The notes beneath the pieces were generated by a model. It ran no database searches. It was given only the letters and a program-made list of their open reading frames with translations, and was not told the origin of the DNA. From Sphingopyxis macrogoltabida (GTDB taxonomy: Bacteria; Pseudomonadota; Alphaproteobacteria; Sphingomonadales; Sphingomonadaceae): a stretch of DNA of 64,000 nt. The DNA lies in contig NZ_CP009430.1 of NCBI RefSeq assembly GCF_001314325.1, positions 358,456 through 422,455 of the forward strand, given 5' to 3'. This document shows positions 60,875 to 64,000 of this stretch, one piece after another. The translations under genes were made by a program, and so were the position numbers. Position 1 is the first letter of the stretch; each line of letters opens with the position of its first letter.

Positions 60875-61252
60875 ATGGGATCGTCCAAGACTGGACCGGC
60901 GCTTGAGCGGCTAGGTCAAGATATCCGAAATGCGCGGCTTCGGCGCGGTATTGCCGCGGCGGATCTCGCTGTGCGCGCCGGAACGTCGCCGAGTTCCGTT
61001 GCCCGTCTCGAAAAGGGCGATCCGGGTGTCGCGATTGGCACGCTGGCAGACGTGCTCGTCACTCTGGGGCTTGTCGAACGGCTCGCTGACTTGATTGATA
61101 TCCGCAAGGACGATCTGGGGCTGGCGCTAGCGACGGAAAATGGGCCGCGCCGAGGTCGTTCCTTCGCGTCGAGGCTCCGAAAGCAGAAGACCCAACCGGC
61201 AGGCAGTCGGGATGGCAAGGATATTGTCGACCCTGACGGAGCGTCGTTCTGA
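60875..61252 (+). CDS. hipB: HipB-like antitoxin
   Basis: 125 aa. The Xre-type HTH is LGQDIRNARLRRGIAAADLAVRAGTSPSSVARLEKGDPGVAIGTLADVL. A basic tail follows (RGRSFASRLRKQKTQ). Its stop overlaps the HipA start (TGATG). It binds the dyads at 60824-60865 and restrains HipA. Confidence 0.85.
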   Translation: MGSSKTGPALERLGQDIRNARLRRGIAAADLAVRAGTSPSSVARLEKGDPGVAIGTLADVLVTLGLVERLADLIDIRKDDLGLALATENGPRRGRSFASRLRKQKTQPAGSRDGKDIVDPDGASF

Positions 61253-62502
61253 TGGCCGATTTGTCCGCGCGCGTCGGCCTTGGCGAAGGCCTGACACCGG
61301 TCGGTCAGCTGCGCTTTACCCAAGCCGGATCGCGGCAGTTCTCGACGTTTGCCTATGATCCGGCCTGGATCGAAAATCCTCGCGCTTTTGCGATCCAGCC
61401 GGACATTCCCCTCGACGCAGGCCCCTTTCATACATCCGGCCAACCTGGACATATGCACGACGCATTGGCCGGCGTTTTCGCGGACGCGGCGCCCGATGCA
61501 TGGGGGCGCCGGCTTCTCGAACGCGCTTATGGCAACGGTCTCAACGAGTTCGAGTATCTGACGCTCGCGGACGACGCTTGCCGGCAGGGGGCGTTGCGCT
61601 TTCTGAATGACGAGGGCGAAGTCATTCGCGGCAAGGCAGCGGACGCCGTTCCCCGTCTGATTGATCTCGAAGCCCTTACCGCAATCGCCCGCGCATATGA
61701 GCAGGGCAAAGAGATTTCGCCCCAGGACATGCAAGCGCTTGCCGGGGCCGGCGGATCGGGCGGCGCACGTCCCAAGGCCAATATCAGGGACGGGGATACG
61801 CTGTGGCTGGCCAAGTTCACGTCAGCGCACGACCAGCAGCCGATCGAGCGAGCCGAAGTTGCGACCCTTCTCCTCGCCGAAAGCTGCGGGATTCGGACGC
61901 CGACGACGCGGCTGGAATTGGCCGAGACCCCGTACCCGGTGGCCCTCATACAGAGGTTTGACCGACGCGGAGCGGCCCGCATTCCCTATATTTCCGCGCG
62001 CACCGCGCTGGCCAAAACAGGAGCAGAGCTCGGCTCCTATACGGAGATCGTCGATTTCATGCGGGGAAATTCGGCAGACGCCAAGGCCGATTTCCGCGAA
62101 CTTTTTTTGCGGCTGATCTTCACAATCCTCGTTTCCAACAAGGATGATCATTTGAAGAACCATGGCTTCCTCTACGTCGGCGGGGGACAATGGCGTTTGT
62201 CCCCTATGTTCGACGTCAACCCGGCCCCAGATCGGAACCCGCACCTGGAGACCGCGATAGTCGAGGGCGGCTCTCATGATCGGTCGATCATGCTGGCACT
62301 GGAAAACAGCGAGTTCTTCGAGATAGCCGAAGCCGATGCCCGTCGGATGATCCGCGAAGCGGCGCAGCGTATCTCCGGGAATTGGCGTGAAGCATTCCGT
62401 CGGCAAGGGATTTCGGGTGCGTTGGCGCGTGACTATGAACCGGCCTTCGTGAACGAGCAGATGGAAGCGGCGCTCGCGCTACAAGCCATATCTGACGCAT
62501 AA
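61252..62502 (+). CDS. hipA: HipA-like serine/threonine kinase toxin
   Basis: 416 aa. Kinase landmarks: AGAGGSGGARPKANIRDGDTLWLAKF (P-loop-like), FTILVSNKDDHLKNHGFLYV (catalytic loop), RLSPMFDVNPAPDRN (DxD metal-binding). HipA phosphorylates glutamyl-tRNA synthetase in E. coli; the target here is not known. The N-terminal subdomain (GQLRFTQAGSRQFSTFAYDP) is complete, so this is a full-length toxin. Confidence 0.87.
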   Translation: MADLSARVGLGEGLTPVGQLRFTQAGSRQFSTFAYDPAWIENPRAFAIQPDIPLDAGPFHTSGQPGHMHDALAGVFADAAPDAWGRRLLERAYGNGLNEFEYLTLADDACRQGALRFLNDEGEVIRGKAADAVPRLIDLEALTAIARAYEQGKEISPQDMQALAGAGGSGGARPKANIRDGDTLWLAKFTSAHDQQPIERAEVATLLLAESCGIRTPTTRLELAETPYPVALIQRFDRRGAARIPYISARTALAKTGAELGSYTEIVDFMRGNSADAKADFRELFLRLIFTILVSNKDDHLKNHGFLYVGGGQWRLSPMFDVNPAPDRNPHLETAIVEGGSHDRSIMLALENSEFFEIAEADARRMIREAAQRISGNWREAFRRQGISGALARDYEPAFVNEQMEAALALQAISDA

Positions 62503-62688
62503 GGTGCTTTTGTTCGTCATATCTGACTGATTAGACTCTTTCGACAAGAGGGCGGCTGACCCTGGTGACGCGTTACCGGGGAATATGGACGCGCTTGAAT
62601 GTGACTTCTGGCCGGCGGGTTGCTATGATCCCCTTCACCAGTCGGCAATGGCGATTGAGACGCTGGAGCCTAAGGGCGGCGGCTTGAG

Positions 62689-63534
62689 TTAACGCCGCCC
62701 GCCGGTCTCCAGCACCTTCGCCCAATCCTTGAAGCCCGTCGGCGGTGGCTTGCGTTCGATCACGAGTCCGGGACGCGCATAGCCTTCCTCCGCCTTCGCG
62801 GCCGCGCGCCGACCCTCGGCATCATTGTCGATCGCGAGGATCAGCCGGTCGATGGTCGATGGCACCAGGATCTGGTCGAGGCGCCGGGCACCTAGGGAGG
62901 CCCAGCAAGGGAGATCGTTGAGGAGCGTGAACGCGTGGGCGGTCTCAAAGCCCTCGGCGAGCGCAAGCGTGCCCTGCCCCGCCCTACTGCCCTGCCAGGC
63001 GCCCCGCGCCGGCCTGCCGAGCATCAGCTTCATTCGGTAGTTGGCGGTCTCTGGATCCAGGAAGATCCTCTGGATCGCGGTGAGCCGGAGGCCCTCACGA
63101 ACCGCGACAAGCAGTGCCGGCAGGAAGAGCGTGAAAGGTCGGGGGCGGTATGGACATCGCGGATGAAATCGCAGGTCGCGCGGTTCGGGCCACAGGTGAC
63201 GCGACGTGAGATAGCGTGCCGCGAGGGTCTGGTCGACGGGAAGTGCCTCGTCCCACAGCCGTTCGGCATTTCCGGCGCCGGAGGTCGGTTGATCCTGGTA
63301 GCTATAGTGGTGGCCAACTTCGATGCGGCCAAGTTCGCGAAGCACGTCATGGCGGTCGCATCCAGCAAAGCAGGTCACGAGGACGCCGCGATCGCCTTGG
63401 CGAAGGGAGAGGCTCGGCGTCCTGTCGGCATGGGCGGGACAGAGGCACATGGCGGTCCTGCCGTGCCATGTGCCGCCTAGGGCGCCGACGAGGTTGATGA
63501 GCTCCTGTGAGGGAGCGTGGGCGGTCAGAGACAT
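62689..63534 (-). CDS. Toprim primase-like protein with zinc finger
   Basis: 281 aa. The N-terminal zinc finger is WHGRTAMCLCPAHADRTPSLSL...VLVTCFAGCDRHDVLRELG. The Toprim part has GTLALAEGFETAHAFTLL and TIDRLILAIDNDAEGRRAAAKAEEGY. It resembles primases of plasmids and P4-like elements. The pair with the zinc-less primase at 59310 is notable. Ends KVLETGGRR. Confidence 0.82.
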   Translation of the reverse strand: MSLTAHAPSQELINLVGALGGTWHGRTAMCLCPAHADRTPSLSLRQGDRGVLVTCFAGCDRHDVLRELGRIEVGHHYSYQDQPTSGAGNAERLWDEALPVDQTLAARYLTSRHLWPEPRDLRFHPRCPYRPRPFTLFLPALLVAVREGLRLTAIQRIFLDPETANYRMKLMLGRPARGAWQGSRAGQGTLALAEGFETAHAFTLLNDLPCWASLGARRLDQILVPSTIDRLILAIDNDAEGRRAAAKAEEGYARPGLVIERKPPPTGFKDWAKVLETGGRR

Positions 63535-63787
63535 GATTCGGTCCTTTCGGCCGCTCGGCTCCCCCTCCCCTTCCCTTCTTCAATGAGTCCAGCCGTTGAA
63601 AGCGCCCGGCGCCAAAGCGCCGGGCTGTTGAAAGTGTGGGCGATTCCAGCCTTCTGGTGCGCCACTTCGGCAGCCTTGCTGGAAAGGTCGATATCTATCC
63701 TGTCCGATTGGGGGCGCGACCCCTCGCCCTTCCCTTCTTCAGTTCATTGGCGCGTTCCTCAACGCTTCCGGCCAAAGGAATCGGAGA
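63535..63787. other. Intergenic region with two polypurine tracts and a strong hairpin
   Basis: Holds the leader tract at 63560-63580 (GAAGGGAAGGGGAGGGGGA on the minus strand), a second one near 63719-63741, and a 9-bp stem GCCCGGCGC/GCGCCGGGC (63604-63625, loop CAAA). No gene is supported. Confidence 0.45.
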
Positions 63788-63997
63788 TCATCGTTGATCG
63801 GGAGAAGGCCCTGCGAACCAGTGCCGAAGACCGTCGGGCGGCACTATCCTGTCCTCTTGGGGGTTAGCAGCTTCGGGCTCCGCATGGTCCAATGAAGTGA
63901 GCCGGTCTATCACCTGCAGCACGATCGTTGGCATCCCGCGTGATTGGCGGTCGCGCCGCATCGGCCTCCCGCCCGCGCGGGACGGCTCCGAGATCAT
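63788..63997 (-). CDS. Small hypothetical protein near window edge
   Basis: The convincing part is GMPTIVLQVIDRLTSLDHAEPEAANPQEDRIVPPDGLRHWFAGPSPDQR. It may start at an internal ATG (63934) or begin outside the window. Not recognised. Confidence 0.4.
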   Translation of the reverse strand: MISEPSRAGGRPMRRDRQSRGMPTIVLQVIDRLTSLDHAEPEAANPQEDRIVPPDGLRHWFAGPSPDQR

Positions 63998-64000
63998 CGG

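Noticed and set aside
1..64000. CRISPR arrays, tRNA and rRNA genes
   Set aside because: No spaced direct repeats of CRISPR type and no cloverleaf or rRNA sequence was seen; a covariance search was not possible.

Overview
The window is high-GC DNA that reads like the accessory backbone of a large plasmid or integrative element from a sphingomonad-type alphaproteobacterium. The organism is inferred from codon and GC usage, the style of the lasso-peptide cluster and the plasmid-type gene set; no chromosomal housekeeping gene, rRNA or tRNA was seen. Most genes lie on the minus strand in tight runs with ATGA-type stop/start overlaps.

Layout. 1-18.1 kb (minus strand): ParDE-like toxin-antitoxin, GHKL ATPase, ArdB/KlcA-type antirestriction protein, N6-adenine methylase, a protein of seven SANT/Myb-like repeats, a frameshifted HerA-like ATPase, a PAPS-reductase-like PP-loop protein, a RES toxin with its antitoxin, many unrecognised small genes, and a DpdA-like tRNA-guanine-transglycosylase homologue. 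18.1-21.6 kb (plus strand): small regulators and membrane proteins (LuxR-type HTH with a membrane anchor, MarR, GntR). 21.7-32 kb: a lasso-peptide cluster (precursor, B, C on plus; isopeptidase, TonB-dependent receptor with STN domain, FecR and a broken ECF sigma factor on minus). An IS256-family element sits in the sigma locus. 32.6-41.3 kb: RES-domain protein and an MNT-HEPN gene broken into three pieces by an IS3-family element and by RIT1. 41.6-49.3 kb: MarR, an ArdC antirestriction gene split by RIT2, and a large ParB-like protein. 49.7-59.1 kb: a methylase/strawberry-notch helicase gene split by RIT3. 59.3-63.5 kb: a zinc-finger-less DnaG-like primase, HipBA, and a Toprim primase-like protein.

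The most striking structure is three separate recombinase-in-trio (RIT) elements in about 22 kb. Each has three overlapping tyrosine recombinases, terminal inverted repeats, and at one junction only a perfect 20-bp dyad made of two 9-bp half-sites around a 2-bp spacer. Each interrupts an identifiable conserved gene that can be rejoined by eye. RIT2 and RIT3 keep three open recombinase frames; RIT1 has a frameshifted RitB. RIT1 and RIT3 each carry one passenger gene.

The genes fit together as a mobile-element maintenance and defence-evasion region (ParB, two primases, ArdB, ArdC, methylases, DpdA, several toxin-antitoxin pairs) into which a complete lasso biosynthesis and isopeptide-hydrolysis set has been placed, with its sigma-factor control damaged. 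A recurrent leader, a polypurine tract followed by a GC-rich hairpin just before the start codon, precedes many of the backbone genes.
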